A DNA stretch of 64,000 bases from Flavobacterium columnare NBRC 100251 = ATCC 23463 (GCF_002530675.1 NZ_PCMX01000053.1:1-64000), one strand, 5' to 3'; shown: positions 1 to 9,171, counted from the first letter of the stretch. The notes: a model not told the origin generated them from the letters alone. Numbers and translations: made by a program.

Positions 1-2
1 TA

Positions 3-362
3 GATGATAAATTTCCTAAAAACTTTATAAACTTTACCATTGATCAAGTTTCAATAAATTATGATCTTTCAAGATTAAATGCAGAATTTCCTTCTGCGAT
101 TGATATTGATGAAAATATATTGACAGCGAAAATTAATGAGTTCCAAGATTGTGATAAGTTAAAGGTATTTAGAGGGAAATATGAAATGGAATTTCTAATA
201 AAATTTATTGATATGATGATATTAGAAGAAAAAACAAATAATAAAAAATTAAAATTTTCATTTGCTGGTGCTCTAAATAATGAGAGAGCTATCGCGATTT
301 TTAGTAATTATGCAGAAACCCCAGAAAGTTTGAATCTTTACATTCAGAAGGTGATTAATTAA
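3..362 (+). CDS. C-terminal part of an unrecognised protein (cut by window start)
   Basis: The frame is open from base 3 to a TAA at 360-362, so this is the end of a gene that begins before the window. A TTG at 120 could be taken as a start, but the frame upstream is open and reads like normal protein, so I treat it as internal. About 119 residues are visible: charged, AT-rich coding, no membrane segment. It ends 10 bases before the DUF1016 gene and may share its transcript. The stretch FRGKYEMEFLIKF recalls C-terminal parts of DUF4435-type (TOPRIM-like) proteins, but this is a weak impression and I name no function. Confidence 0.6.
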   Translation, partial: DDKFPKNFINFTIDQVSINYDLSRLNAEFPSAIDIDENILTAKINEFQDCDKLKVFRGKYEMEFLIKFIDMMILEEKTNNKKLKFSFAGALNNERAIAIFSNYAETPESLNLYIQKVIN

Positions 363-372
363 CTAGATTTTA

Positions 373-1458
373 ATGGAACAAAACAACAACAATAAAACAC
401 CCCTCAATCCTGAAAATAATTTCTTTCAGGAGGTGATTACTATTGTTAAAAGTTCACATCAGCAGTTAGTAAGTACTGTAAATCAAACACTGGTTACTAC
501 TTACTATGAAATTGGTCGGAAAATAGTTGAAGAAGAACAAAAGGGCAATGAACGCGCAGAATATGGCAAATATTTAATCCAATTACTATCTAACAGACTC
601 ACACAAGAATTTGGCAAAGGATTTAGTATTCGTAATCTTGAGCAAATGCGCAGATTTTATCAAGTATTTACAATTCCGCAGACACTGTCTGCGGAATTAG
701 AAAACTCAAAATCCGAATCACTGTCTCGGATTTTTGATATAAAACAAAAAACGCAGACACTGACTGCGCAATTCAAACTTTCTTGGTCACATTATATATT
801 TCTTAGTTCGATGGATGATAAACTAGAACGCAATTTCTATGAAATAGAATCTATCAAACACAATTGGAGTGTTCGAGAATTAAAGCGTCAATACAATTCG
901 GCATTATTTGCAAGATTATCATTAAGCAGAGATAAAGAAGAAGTTTTTAAACTTGCCCAAGAAGGTCAAATTATTGAAAAACCAAAAGATTTAATAAAAG
1001 ACCCGTATATATTAGAGTTTTTAGGATTAGCTGAAAAAGTACAATATTCGGAAGAAGAACTTGAAACTGAAATCATAGATAAATTAGAAGCCTTTTTGAT
1101 GGAATTAGGGCACGGTTTTACCTTTGTGGCGCGTCAAAAAAGAATTTCATTTGATGAAAAACATTTTTATATTGACTTAGTATTTTATAACCGAATTTTA
1201 AAATGTTTTGTACTTATTGATTTGAAAATAGGCGAACTCAAACATCAAGATTTAGGACAAATGCAGATGTATCTCAATTATTATGATAAGGAAATGCGTT
1301 TGGAAGACGAAAACAAAACCATTGGAATAATATTGTGTCAAAATAAAAGCAATTTACTGGTTGAATATTCTTTACCAGAAGAAAATGACCAAATATTCGC
1401 TAGTAAATACAAAACGGTTTTACCAACAGTAGAAGAATTTAAAAAGATAATTTCGTAA
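373..1458 (+). CDS. DUF1016 (YhcG-type) PDDEXK nuclease domain protein
   Basis: 361 residues. The N-terminal half (about 15-180) is the helical DUF1016 N domain ending in the typical SWSHY and HNWSVREL motifs. The C-terminal half (about 205-355) is the PD-(D/E)xK nuclease-like domain, with FVARQKR, YIDLVFYNR (Asp268) and LIDLKIG (Asp283, Lys285), so the usual ExK appears as DxK. Family members sit in defence and mobile regions; their exact role is not settled. Odd feature: residues 100-132 form an extended linker encoded by three palindromic DNA units and absent from the paralogue at 13367-14368. It lies between an unknown gene and a broken GxxExxY gene. Confidence 0.88.
   Translation: MEQNNNNKTPLNPENNFFQEVITIVKSSHQQLVSTVNQTLVTTYYEIGRKIVEEEQKGNERAEYGKYLIQLLSNRLTQEFGKGFSIRNLEQMRRFYQVFTIPQTLSAELENSKSESLSRIFDIKQKTQTLTAQFKLSWSHYIFLSSMDDKLERNFYEIESIKHNWSVRELKRQYNSALFARLSLSRDKEEVFKLAQEGQIIEKPKDLIKDPYILEFLGLAEKVQYSEEELETEIIDKLEAFLMELGHGFTFVARQKRISFDEKHFYIDLVFYNRILKCFVLIDLKIGELKHQDLGQMQMYLNYYDKEMRLEDENKTIGIILCQNKSNLLVEYSLPEENDQIFASKYKTVLPTVEEFKKIIS
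672..768. repeat. Three in-frame palindromic units inside the DUF1016 gene
   Basis: Unit 1 (672-698) is a perfect 27-base palindrome: 13-base arms around a single C. Unit 2 (708-734) has perfect 9-base arms (AAAATCCGA / TCGGATTTT) around a 9-base loop. Unit 3 (752-768) has 8-base arms with one mismatch. All three share a core close to CACTGTCT, and their centres are about 36-40 bases apart. They encode QTLSAE, ESLSRI and QTLTAQ in the linker between the two DUF1016 halves, without breaking the frame. Confidence 0.8.
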
Positions 1459-1464
1459 GAAAGC

Positions 1465-1550
1465 TACACAAAGTCACCCTAAGTTTAGCACAAAGTCAAA
1501 GAAGTTAAAAAAACTTTGTGAAACATTGTGAAGTACTTTGTGTAACAAAA
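1465..1550. repeat. Degenerate CTTTGTG-type short repeats, left flank
   Basis: This non-coding stretch is built from variants of a short word (CACAAAGTC, ACTTTGTG, AACATTGTG, ACTTTGTGT). The same words, such as TTGTGAAAC and ACATTGTGA, recur on the far side of the GxxExxY gene at 1933-1984. Origin and function are unknown. Confidence 0.55.
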
Positions 1551-1552
1551 AT

Positions 1553-1932
1553 ATGATTATGCAAGAAGAAAACGATATCAGTAAAATAATCTTAGACTGT
1601 GCCTATAAAGTGCATACAAAATTGGGCTCAGGATTATTGGAAAAGTATATCGCGAGTGTTTGGTTTTTGAATTAGAAAAATGTGGATTGAATGTTAAACA
1701 AGAAAAAGGATTTCCAGTCGTTTATGAAGATATCAAATTTGATTGCGGATATAGAGTAGATATAATAGTAAATGATAAAGTTATTATTGAGTTAAAAGTA
1801 CTTGAAGAATTTAGAATCGAACATATTGCACAATGTTTAACATATATGCGGTTAACAGATTGTAGATTGGGTTTACTTTTAAGTTTTTATAAAAAATCAT
1901 TAAAAGACGGAATAAAAAGATTAGTAATTTAA
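1553..1932 (+). pseudogene. GxxExxY family protein, frameshifted
   Basis: Reading from ATG 1553 gives a GxxExxY-type N-terminus (DCAYKVHTKLGSGLLE) that then runs off into a TAG at about 1674. The rest of the family sequence (VFELEKCGLNVKQEK..., YRVDIIVNDKVIIELK, IEHIAQCLTYMRLT) continues in another frame to 1932. One extra A in the GGAAAAG run at 1639-1645 would restore LLEKVYRECLVFELE. The full protein would be about 126 residues, the normal family length. The family is PD-(D/E)xK-like (IELK motif) and of uncertain function. A sequencing error in the short A-run is the main alternative to a real mutation. Confidence 0.8.
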
Positions 1933-1984
1933 AAGCCTTGTGAAACTTAGTGTTTGACTTAGTGGAACATTGTGACCCTAAATT
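1933..1984. repeat. Degenerate CTTTGTG-type short repeats, right flank
   Basis: TTGTGAAACTTAGTG, GACTTAGTGG and ACATTGTGA resemble the words at 1465-1550 and lie directly before the topoisomerase start. The two stretches bracket the broken GxxExxY gene. Confidence 0.5.
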
Positions 1985-4690
1985 ATGAGTGAAGAAAACG
2001 AAAATATAGAAGACGATTTAACCCTAGAAAGCAAAAACCAATCTGAAGAAAACACTTCTGAGGAAGGATATTTTTTGGGAGAACATTTTTATGAAAATAA
2101 TGAAGAAAATCCTGATGCTACGATTACCAAAGTAACGGGTATGTATAAGGATTGGTTCTTGGATTATGCTTCTTATGTAATCCTTGAGCGTGCTGTACCA
2201 GCTATTGAGGACGGTTTTAAACCCGTACAACGTCGTATTATGCACTCCATGAAAGAGTTGGACGATGGACGTTATAACAAGGTAGCAAATGTAGTAGGGC
2301 ATACCATGCAGTACCATCCACACGGTGATGCCAGTATTGGTGATGCCATGGTGCAAATTGGACAAAAAGATTTATTAATTGATACCCAAGGAAACTGGGG
2401 AAATATACTAACGGGAGACGGTGCTGCGGCATCCCGTTACATCGAGGCACGTTTAAGTAAGTTTGCCTTAGAGGTGTTATATTCTCCTAAAATTACAGAA
2501 TGGGGATTGTCTTATGATGGTCGTCGTGCGGAGCCTATTAACTTACCTGTAAAATTTCCACTACTCTTAGCTCAAGGAGGAGAAGGTATTGCGGTAGGTT
2601 TATCAACTAAAATTTTACCCCATAATTTTAATGAGTTAATTGATGCTTCTATTAAAATTTTAAAAGGAAAATCATTTACACTTTATCCTGATTTTCCAAC
2701 AGCTGGTATTGCAGATGTTTCTAACTATAATGATGGTTTGCGAGGCGGACGTGTGCGAGTACGTGCAAAAGTATCGCAATTAGATAAACAGACCCTTGTT
2801 ATTACTCAAATTCCATTTTCTACTAATACGACTTCTTTAATTGATAGTATTTTAAAGGCAAACGATAAAGGGAAAATAAAAATCAAGAAAATTGAAGACA
2901 ATACGGCAGCGGAAGTTGAAATATTGATTCATTTGCCACCTGGTGTTTCTCCTGATAAGACAATTGATGCTCTTTATGCCTTCACAGCTTGCGAAACGTC
3001 TATTTCTCCTTTAGGCTGCGTGATTGAAGATAATAAACCATTGTTCATAGGGGTATCGGAAATGTTACGTATTTCTACACACCGTACACTTGATTTATTA
3101 CGTCAAGAACTAGAAGTACAATTGGCAGAACTAGAAAATAAATGGCATTTCTCAACTTTAGAGAAAATATTTATACGAGAGGAAATGTACATCGATTTTA
3201 AATTGTATGCCAATAGAGAATCGTTGTATGAATATATGTACAAACGTTTTAAACCCTTTAGAAAGTTATTAGTACGTGATATTATAGATGAAGATTTGCA
3301 AAAATTAACGCAGATTCCTATGATTCGTATAACCCGATTTGACTCTGATAAGGCAGATGAATTGATAGCTAAATTAGAGGATGAAATAGCAGAAATTAAA
3401 CATCATTTGGATAATTTAATTGATTTTGCAATTGCTTATTTCGCTAGGTTAAAAGAAAAATATGGTAAAGGTCGTGAGCGTCAAACTGAAATACGAAATT
3501 TTGAAAATATAGAAGCTACTAAAGTGGTTCTAAGAAACACAAAATTGTATGTAAATCGTGAAGAAGGTTTTGTAGGAACATCCCTCAAAAAAGACGAATA
3601 TGTGGCCGATTGTAGTGATATTGATGATGTTATTTGTTTTTTACGTAATGGTAAGATGATTGTTACAAAAGTAGATGAAAAGAAATTTGTAGGTAAGGAG
3701 ATCATTCATATAGCTGTATTTGATAAAAACGACAAGCGTACCATTTATAATATGATTTATCGCGATGGTAAATCAGGTCCCTCATTTATCAAACGTTTTA
3801 GTGTTTCAGGTGTAACTAGAGATAAAGAATATGATTTAACTCAGGAAAAAACAGGTTCGCAAGTCTTGTATTTTTCGGCTAATCCAAATGGTGAAGCAGA
3901 AACAGTAACTATTTTACTGCGTCAAGTTGGAAGTGTCAAAAAATTAAAATGGGACATAGATTTTGCTGATATTATGATCAAAGGAAGAGCTTCTAAAGGG
4001 AATACAGTGGCTAAATATCCGATTAAAAAAATTGAGTTAAAAGAAAGAGGCATTTCTACCTTGCGCCCAAGAAAAGTATGGTTTGACGATACCGTACAAC
4101 GTTTGAATGTTGATGGAAGAGGGGAATTATTAGGGGAATTTAAACCGAATGACCGTTTGCTAATCATTCATCAATCAGGTAAAATTAAAACAGTAATTCC
4201 TGAGCTAACCACGCACTTTGAAGACGATATGATTGTATTGGAAAAATGGCATCCTCAAAAACCTATTTCGGCTATTTATTATGATGGTGAAAAAGAGCGT
4301 TATTTTATAAAACGTTTTTTAGTTGAACATGAAAATAAAGAAGAGCTTTTTATCTCTGAACATGAAAAATCCCAATTAGAAATTGTTTCTACGGATTGGC
4401 GACCTATGGCAGAGGTTATTTTTGCTAAAAAAGGTGGGGTTCAAAAAGAAAATTTAATAGTTAATTTAGAGGAGTTTATTGCTGTAAAGGGAATAAAAGC
4501 ATTAGGAAACCAATTAACAGCAGATAAAATTAAACAAATTAATATGTTGGAATCGCTTTTATATGAGGAACCAAAAGAACTTTCTGAAGAAAATTTTAAA
4601 AAGGATACAGAATTAGAAGAAGGAACTGATATCAAAGATTATGATATTACCCTAGAAGATGATGGGCAAATAACGTTGAGTTTGGATTAA
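1985..4690 (+). CDS. parC: DNA topoisomerase IV subunit A (DNA gyrase/topo IV A family)
   Basis: 901 residues. This is the DNA breakage-reunion subunit of type IIA topoisomerase, working with ParE to unlink replicated chromosomes. After an acidic N-terminal tail (1-45) come DGFKPVQRRI (77-85), HPHGDASIGDAM (111-122) and AASRYIEARL with the active-site Tyr152. Then follow the tower and coiled-coil regions and a C-terminal beta-propeller-like part with degenerate repeats (about 520-850). The acidic C-tail is typical of Bacteroidota. A parE gene would be expected next to it; here the genes just upstream are accessory, so parE must lie further upstream or elsewhere. ParC rather than GyrA is inferred from family resemblance. 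Confidence 0.9.
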   Translation: MSEENENIEDDLTLESKNQSEENTSEEGYFLGEHFYENNEENPDATITKVTGMYKDWFLDYASYVILERAVPAIEDGFKPVQRRIMHSMKELDDGRYNKVANVVGHTMQYHPHGDASIGDAMVQIGQKDLLIDTQGNWGNILTGDGAAASRYIEARLSKFALEVLYSPKITEWGLSYDGRRAEPINLPVKFPLLLAQGGEGIAVGLSTKILPHNFNELIDASIKILKGKSFTLYPDFPTAGIADVSNYNDGLRGGRVRVRAKVSQLDKQTLVITQIPFSTNTTSLIDSILKANDKGKIKIKKIEDNTAAEVEILIHLPPGVSPDKTIDALYAFTACETSISPLGCVIEDNKPLFIGVSEMLRISTHRTLDLLRQELEVQLAELENKWHFSTLEKIFIREEMYIDFKLYANRESLYEYMYKRFKPFRKLLVRDIIDEDLQKLTQIPMIRITRFDSDKADELIAKLEDEIAEIKHHLDNLIDFAIAYFARLKEKYGKGRERQTEIRNFENIEATKVVLRNTKLYVNREEGFVGTSLKKDEYVADCSDIDDVICFLRNGKMIVTKVDEKKFVGKEIIHIAVFDKNDKRTIYNMIYRDGKSGPSFIKRFSVSGVTRDKEYDLTQEKTGSQVLYFSANPNGEAETVTILLRQVGSVKKLKWDIDFADIMIKGRASKGNTVAKYPIKKIELKERGISTLRPRKVWFDDTVQRLNVDGRGELLGEFKPNDRLLIIHQSGKIKTVIPELTTHFEDDMIVLEKWHPQKPISAIYYDGEKERYFIKRFLVEHENKEELFISEHEKSQLEIVSTDWRPMAEVIFAKKGGVQKENLIVNLEEFIAVKGIKALGNQLTADKIKQINMLESLLYEEPKELSEENFKKDTELEEGTDIKDYDITLEDDGQITLSLD

Positions 4691-4701
4691 TACCACCATA
4701 A

Positions 4702-4855
4702 AAAGAGACTTTTTAAGGAGGATAATCTCATTTATAAGCTTCTGTTCTAGTTGACCTAAAAGAGAAATCACATAACGTTGATAATGTGGTTTCTCTTATT
4801 GAAGGTTTTGGACTAGACGTTGAAAGGAGGCTTTCTCCTAAACAGTCCTTGTTTT
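4702..4855. repeat. Intergenic inverted-repeat element, degenerate copy 1
   Basis: The gap after parC contains AAATCACATAACGTTGATAA and later GACTAGACGTTG, both closely matched in the element at 22794-22957. Imperfect outer arms can be drawn. Inside, AGAGAAATCACAT and ATGTGGTTTCTCT (about 4760-4797) form a near-perfect hairpin that could end parC transcription. No open frame. Confidence 0.5.
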
Positions 4856-4857
4856 AT

Positions 4858-5598
4858 TTATACTTTTAAATGGAGTGCTAAAGCATAGCAAGTTTTATTA
4901 TTTTTTGTTATCGTGAACGTAGTAGTTTCTTTGTCTTCTTTACAATTTACTTCAATTTTATCGCGAAGATTTATTTCCTTTAAAAAATTAATTGTAAAGG
5001 ATTTTATTTTTTGTTCCAGAATAATTTTCGGATCCATTTCATCTAATGACCATTCTAAATATTTTACATTATTGGCATGATTCACTATATCAATATCTGA
5101 AAGTTTTACAATTTTATCGGTTAATTTTATCGGATCTTCAGGAATATTAATTTTATGAGTTCTAGTCTTAGTAGCATCATTAGGAAAAAAAGTAAAAGGA
5201 TCATAAGAAAGAGCAAAGTTTTCTGGTCTTCGAGTATGGGTATTAATTACTACCCAAAAAGTTTCGCAACCAATAATCTTTTCTCCTTTTAGATACATTT
5301 CTAGACATCGAACAGATTGATACCCATTTAAGGATTTAATCCAAGTTTTGATTGTTATTTCGTCTTGCCATTTAGGTAAATCTATGATTTCAACCACCAT
5401 TCTACTTAAAACCCAAGCTTGGTTAAAGATTTGCATATCAGAATGGCTAAACCCTCCTTGTTCCGCATGAGAACTGGCTGTTAATTGAAAAAGATTGCAT
5501 AAATCCGTATATTTAAGGATACCATTAGGAGTACAATGTAAAAAATTAATTTTATGATTTTCTTCAAAGATTGATGAAAAATCGGGTGAAATAGGCAT
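4858..5598 (-). CDS. Acyl-ACP thioesterase
   Basis: 246 residues, the usual length for bacterial acyl-ACP thioesterases (FatA/FatB-like). It would hydrolyse acyl-ACP to free fatty acid in the cytoplasm. Two hotdog domains are visible: the first around SHAEQGGFSHSDM and WVLSRMVVEI, the second around DIVNHANNVKYLEW, which carries the Asn/His pattern of the family. It begins 2 bases after the end of miaA, so the two are probably cotranscribed. Confidence 0.85.
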   Translation of the reverse strand: MPISPDFSSIFEENHKINFLHCTPNGILKYTDLCNLFQLTASSHAEQGGFSHSDMQIFNQAWVLSRMVVEIIDLPKWQDEITIKTWIKSLNGYQSVRCLEMYLKGEKIIGCETFWVVINTHTRRPENFALSYDPFTFFPNDATKTRTHKINIPEDPIKLTDKIVKLSDIDIVNHANNVKYLEWSLDEMDPKIILEQKIKSFTINFLKEINLRDKIEVNCKEDKETTTFTITKNNKTCYALALHLKV

Positions 5599-5600
5599 TT

Positions 5601-6536
5601 TTATATGAATTTTGAATTAATAAAAGTAATGATTGTATTATAATTTATTTGATAATCAAACCATTGTGTGTTATCTGTACGCTTGAACCAGGTCATTTGA
5701 CGTTTGGCAAAGCGACGGGTATTCATTTTAATTTGTTCAATGGCTTCATCTAAAGAGGTTTCTCCTTTAAAATAATCAAATAGTTCGCGATAGCCTACAG
5801 TTTGTAAGGCGTTGAGTTCTTTGTGCGGTAAAAGTGTTTTAACTTCTTTTAATAATCCTTGTTGCATCATCAAGTCAACTCTAAGGTTGATACGTTCATA
5901 CATCAGCGTACGGTCAGCTTCTAAACCTATAATTATAGGCGTGAAGTTGCGCTGGTTTTTGCGTTTGCCTAAAAAACTAGAGTAGGGCTGTCCTGAACCG
6001 ATACAGACTTCTACAAAACGTTTCATGCGTTGTGGGTTCTGAAGGGTTTGTGGATTTTCGTTCGTAATTTTTTGATAATAATCAGGGTCTAAATTTTTTA
6101 AATTATCTTGAAGATAGGAGATACCTAATTCATCATATTTGCTGTTAACGGTTTCACGTACGGAAGCATCAATATCAGGAAATTCATCAAATCCTTTTAA
6201 AACAGCATCTACATACAAACCACTACCGCCCACAAGTACTTGGATGTTATTTTTCTGAAATAATTCGTCTAATTTCTGTAAGGCTTCAATTTCATAATCG
6301 CCTACCGAATAACTCTCAAAAATGGATTTGTTTTGGATAAAATGATGCGGTGCTTGTGCTAATTCTTCCTGTGAAGGTACAGCTGTTCCGATATACATTT
6401 CTTTAAAAAACTGTCGACTATCACAGGAAATGATTTCGCATCCAAAATGATTAGCTAATTGGATAGCTAAAGCGGTTTTACCAATAGCTGTGGGACCTAT
6501 AATGGTAATTAAATAATTTGGTTTATTCAAAATCAA
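5601..6536 (-). CDS. miaA: tRNA dimethylallyltransferase
   Basis: 311 residues, normal length. Transfers a dimethylallyl group to N6 of A37 in tRNAs reading U-starting codons. The P-loop GPTAIGKTA (about 14-22), the SCDSRQF motif, GGSGLYVDA and the C-terminal TRRFAKRQMTWFKR motif are all present. The start is TTG: either 6536, overlapping the upstream stop as TTGA, or the TTG two codons in (6530), which gives the more usual MNKPNYL N-terminus. Confidence 0.93.
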   Translation of the reverse strand: MILNKPNYLITIIGPTAIGKTALAIQLANHFGCEIISCDSRQFFKEMYIGTAVPSQEELAQAPHHFIQNKSIFESYSVGDYEIEALQKLDELFQKNNIQVLVGGSGLYVDAVLKGFDEFPDIDASVRETVNSKYDELGISYLQDNLKNLDPDYYQKITNENPQTLQNPQRMKRFVEVCIGSGQPYSSFLGKRKNQRNFTPIIIGLEADRTLMYERINLRVDLMMQQGLLKEVKTLLPHKELNALQTVGYRELFDYFKGETSLDEAIEQIKMNTRRFAKRQMTWFKRTDNTQWFDYQINYNTIITFINSKFI

Positions 6537-7894
6537 AATTTTATTATTTTTAAAACTTTTCTTTTATTGATGAAATTCTGAATAATGTTTCGACTATCCC
6601 TATTGTTTTCCATGGGGATAATAATTTTTTTTAGAATTTCTATAGTATGTATTTGATGATTTAAATTATAAAAACAATAGCCTTTATACTCCCCATTTTC
6701 AATAAGAACTGCACTTCTTTCTTCCAACGTTCTACCTTTGTCTACAATAACCATGGTTTGGTTTTGGAATTGGTGATTACGTATAAATTCTAATACTCTT
6801 GTATTGTAATCTTTTGGTTTTTCTTGATTGATACAAGCTCCCAAACATTGTTTAATTTCGTATTGAAAACAACTGTTTTTAGAATCGTATAAACCATTGA
6901 TTTTTTGACACAATTGGTATTTTTCTGTAATTAGGAACAAGGCATTTTTCCCTTCTTCTTGGCTACTAAAAGAGATGATTTCTTTTTTTCGACCATCGGC
7001 TTTTAGAACTTTTAGGATCAAATAACCATGAATGTCTTTTTCTGTATAAAGTGCCCATGGAAAAAGGGTTTTACGTAGAGACTTGTTATAAATAGGTTTG
7101 TTTATTTTTATTTCTTCGCTTTCTTTTAAGAGAGCAATCAACTCACTACCTGTTTCTTCAAAAGTAACTGTAAAGACTTCTTTTTGTATTTTTTTACTTT
7201 TTTTAGAAAGTCCAGTAAAATGCTGATTGATTCGTTTTTTTATATTTTTACTTTTTCCAATATAAATGATTTCACCTTGTTCATTATGAATGTAGTAAAT
7301 ACCTGTTTTACTGGGTACATGGTCTAAAATGTCTAACAATTTAGGGGTTACACCCGATTTTATCTCTGTTTTTATAAAACTTTTAACAATCGTTTTTTCT
7401 ATATCTTTTGAAAGAAGTAACTTAAAAAGTTTAACGGTTGCCATGGCATCACCATTTGCACGATGTCTATCGGTTACAGGAATTCCTAAACTTCGTACTA
7501 GTTTTCCTAAACTATAAGAGGTCTGATCGGGAATTAATTTTTTAGATAATTCAACGGTACAAAGTGTTTGTTTTTTATAATCATATCCCAAACGCTTAAA
7601 TTCGGTTTTGATGACTCTATAGTCAAAAGAAGCATTGTGAGCTACAATTATACAATTTTCTGTAATTTCTATAATTCGTTTGGCTATTTCATAAAATTTA
7701 GGAGCACTACGAAGCATGGCATTATTAATACCTGTTAGTTTTACTACAAATGGTTGAATGGGAATTTCAGGATTAACCAAACTGATAAATTGGTCTAGGA
7801 TCTCATGACCATCAAATTTATAGATGGCTATTTCGGTAATACCTTCTTCGTTGTATTGACCGCCTGTGGTTTCTATGTCGAGTATTGCGTACAT
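6533..7894 (-). CDS. DnaQ-like exonuclease with GIY-YIG nuclease domain
   Basis: 453 residues from the ATG at 7894. The frame is open further upstream, but MYAILDIETTGG is the standard N-terminus of DEDDh exonucleases, so I start there. Residues 1-165 are the exonuclease (DIETTG, HNASFDYRV, HRANGDA with the catalytic His/Asp). Residues about 190-270 are a GIY-YIG domain (TGIYYIHNEQGEIIYIGKSKNI). A Cys-containing UvrC/Cho-like part follows. This is the architecture of Cho-type or PolIII epsilon-like repair proteins. Its stop overlaps the miaA start. The substrate is not known. Confidence 0.85.
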   Translation of the reverse strand: MYAILDIETTGGQYNEEGITEIAIYKFDGHEILDQFISLVNPEIPIQPFVVKLTGINNAMLRSAPKFYEIAKRIIEITENCIIVAHNASFDYRVIKTEFKRLGYDYKKQTLCTVELSKKLIPDQTSYSLGKLVRSLGIPVTDRHRANGDAMATVKLFKLLLSKDIEKTIVKSFIKTEIKSGVTPKLLDILDHVPSKTGIYYIHNEQGEIIYIGKSKNIKKRINQHFTGLSKKSKKIQKEVFTVTFEETGSELIALLKESEEIKINKPIYNKSLRKTLFPWALYTEKDIHGYLILKVLKADGRKKEIISFSSQEEGKNALFLITEKYQLCQKINGLYDSKNSCFQYEIKQCLGACINQEKPKDYNTRVLEFIRNHQFQNQTMVIVDKGRTLEERSAVLIENGEYKGYCFYNLNHQIHTIEILKKIIIPMENNRDSRNIIQNFINKRKVLKIIKF

Positions 7895-7979
7895 ATTCAA
7901 TGTCAATGTCAAAAAAAAAACAACTTCAAAAATCAACTTCAAGTTTTAGTTTTAAAAATGATTTTGATATTGTATTGAA

Positions 7980-8340
7980 TTACTTTTTATTGTTAATCAT
8001 TCTTGAAGCTATAGCTATTAATTCTTTCTCCTTCATTTAATAACCATTTCCTTTTTCAAGGTTGCCAGCAGGAATATAATCTAATGTTTTTCAGGATTTT
8101 CTTGACTCTTTTAATTCTTTTAGAGATAAAGAAACTTTAAAAATAAAATCTTTATTGGTTATAGTTCCTTGTGTTTCACCATAATTGAAACAAACACTTC
8201 CTAATTAACTGATTTGTGTAATAATCTAATTCATATAATTTTTCAAATTGACGAACAAAGAGAATTATTTCTCGAGCAAATCCTATAAGTCTATCCTTGA
8301 AATTATAGATTTTGTTAAAATTTGGTTTGTTAATTTCCAT
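7980..8340 (-). pseudogene. Four-helix bundle protein (23S rRNA IVP-like), decayed
   Basis: On the minus strand from ATG 8340 the reading begins MEINKPNFNKIYNFKDRL, with AREIILFV, YYTNQL and RKC, like the S23/four-helix-bundle family. It then shifts frame: NYGETQGTITNKDFIFKV and SLSLKELKES follow in the next frame. There is an in-frame TGA, another shift, and a tail KEKELIAIASRMI that ends at TAA 7980. An intact member is about 115-120 residues, matching this span. At least two frameshifts and one stop show it is dead. Intact relatives are found free-standing and as 23S rRNA intervening proteins. Confidence 0.7.
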
Positions 8341-8507
8341 TATAATGGTTTTGTCGGAGCTAAGATAATTTAAATTTAAAAGTTAAACTAATTCGCAATT
8401 TTTTTATTAATGAGAACATACGTTTTGCAGAAATGACCTGATTTTAAATATGAAGTTTTTATTAAAAATTGAATGGATTATTGTCATTGAAATTACTACT
8501 GTTTAAT

Positions 8508-9170
8508 TTATCTCGAGCCAAAAATACTACTTCCAATACGAACCATCGTACTTCCACAGTCAACAGCAAGTTGATAATCACTACTCATTCCCATAGAGAG
8601 CGTTTGAAATTTCAGGTTTGAAGTTTCAATAGGTTTGTATTTATCAAATATAGATTTTAAATGTAAAAACTCCTTTTTGATTTGATTTTTATTTTCAGTA
8701 AAAGTAGCCATCCCCATCAAACCAACGATTTTGATATTTTGTAAAGGATTATCTTTTTGGATAAATTGAAGAATTTCTTCTAATTCGTTTTCGTCTAAAC
8801 CAAATTTGCTTTCTTCCTCGGCGATATAGATTTGTAACAAACAATCAATTACACGGTTGTTTTTTTGCGCTTGTTTATTGATTTCTTGCAATAATTTTAA
8901 GCTATCTACACCATGAATCAAACTCACGAAAGGCGCCATATACTTCACCTTGTTAGTTTGTACGTGACCTATCATGTGCCACTGGATATCTTTTGGCATT
9001 TGTTCCCATTTTTCCGTCATTTCTTGGATTTTGTTTTCTCCAAAAATGCGTTGCCCTGTTTGGTAAGCTTCCATTAAGTCACTCACGGGTTTGGTTTTTG
9101 AAACCGCTACTAGAGTAACATGCGGAGGAAGAGATGATTTTATATTATTGAGGTTTTGAGCTATTGACAT
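8508..9170 (-). CDS. YggS family pyridoxal-phosphate homeostasis protein
   Basis: 220 residues, usual length. It binds PLP and buffers its level in the cytoplasm; no enzymatic reaction is firmly assigned. AVSKTKP carries the PLP-binding Lys25; FGENKIQE, WHMIGHVQTNK, LLQIYIAEEESKFGL, GLMGMATF and LSMGMSSDYQLAV are all family signatures. It ends about 170 bases before the four-helix-bundle remnant, and its start lies one base from the end of the acyltransferase gene. Confidence 0.93.
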   Translation of the reverse strand: MSIAQNLNNIKSSLPPHVTLVAVSKTKPVSDLMEAYQTGQRIFGENKIQEMTEKWEQMPKDIQWHMIGHVQTNKVKYMAPFVSLIHGVDSLKLLQEINKQAQKNNRVIDCLLQIYIAEEESKFGLDENELEEILQFIQKDNPLQNIKIVGLMGMATFTENKNQIKKEFLHLKSIFDKYKPIETSNLKFQTLSMGMSSDYQLAVDCGSTMVRIGSSIFGSR

Positions 9171-9171
9171 G

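Noticed and set aside
2024-2450. Open frames on the minus strand within parC
   Set aside because: They lie fully inside a well-supported topoisomerase gene and their translations resemble no protein family.
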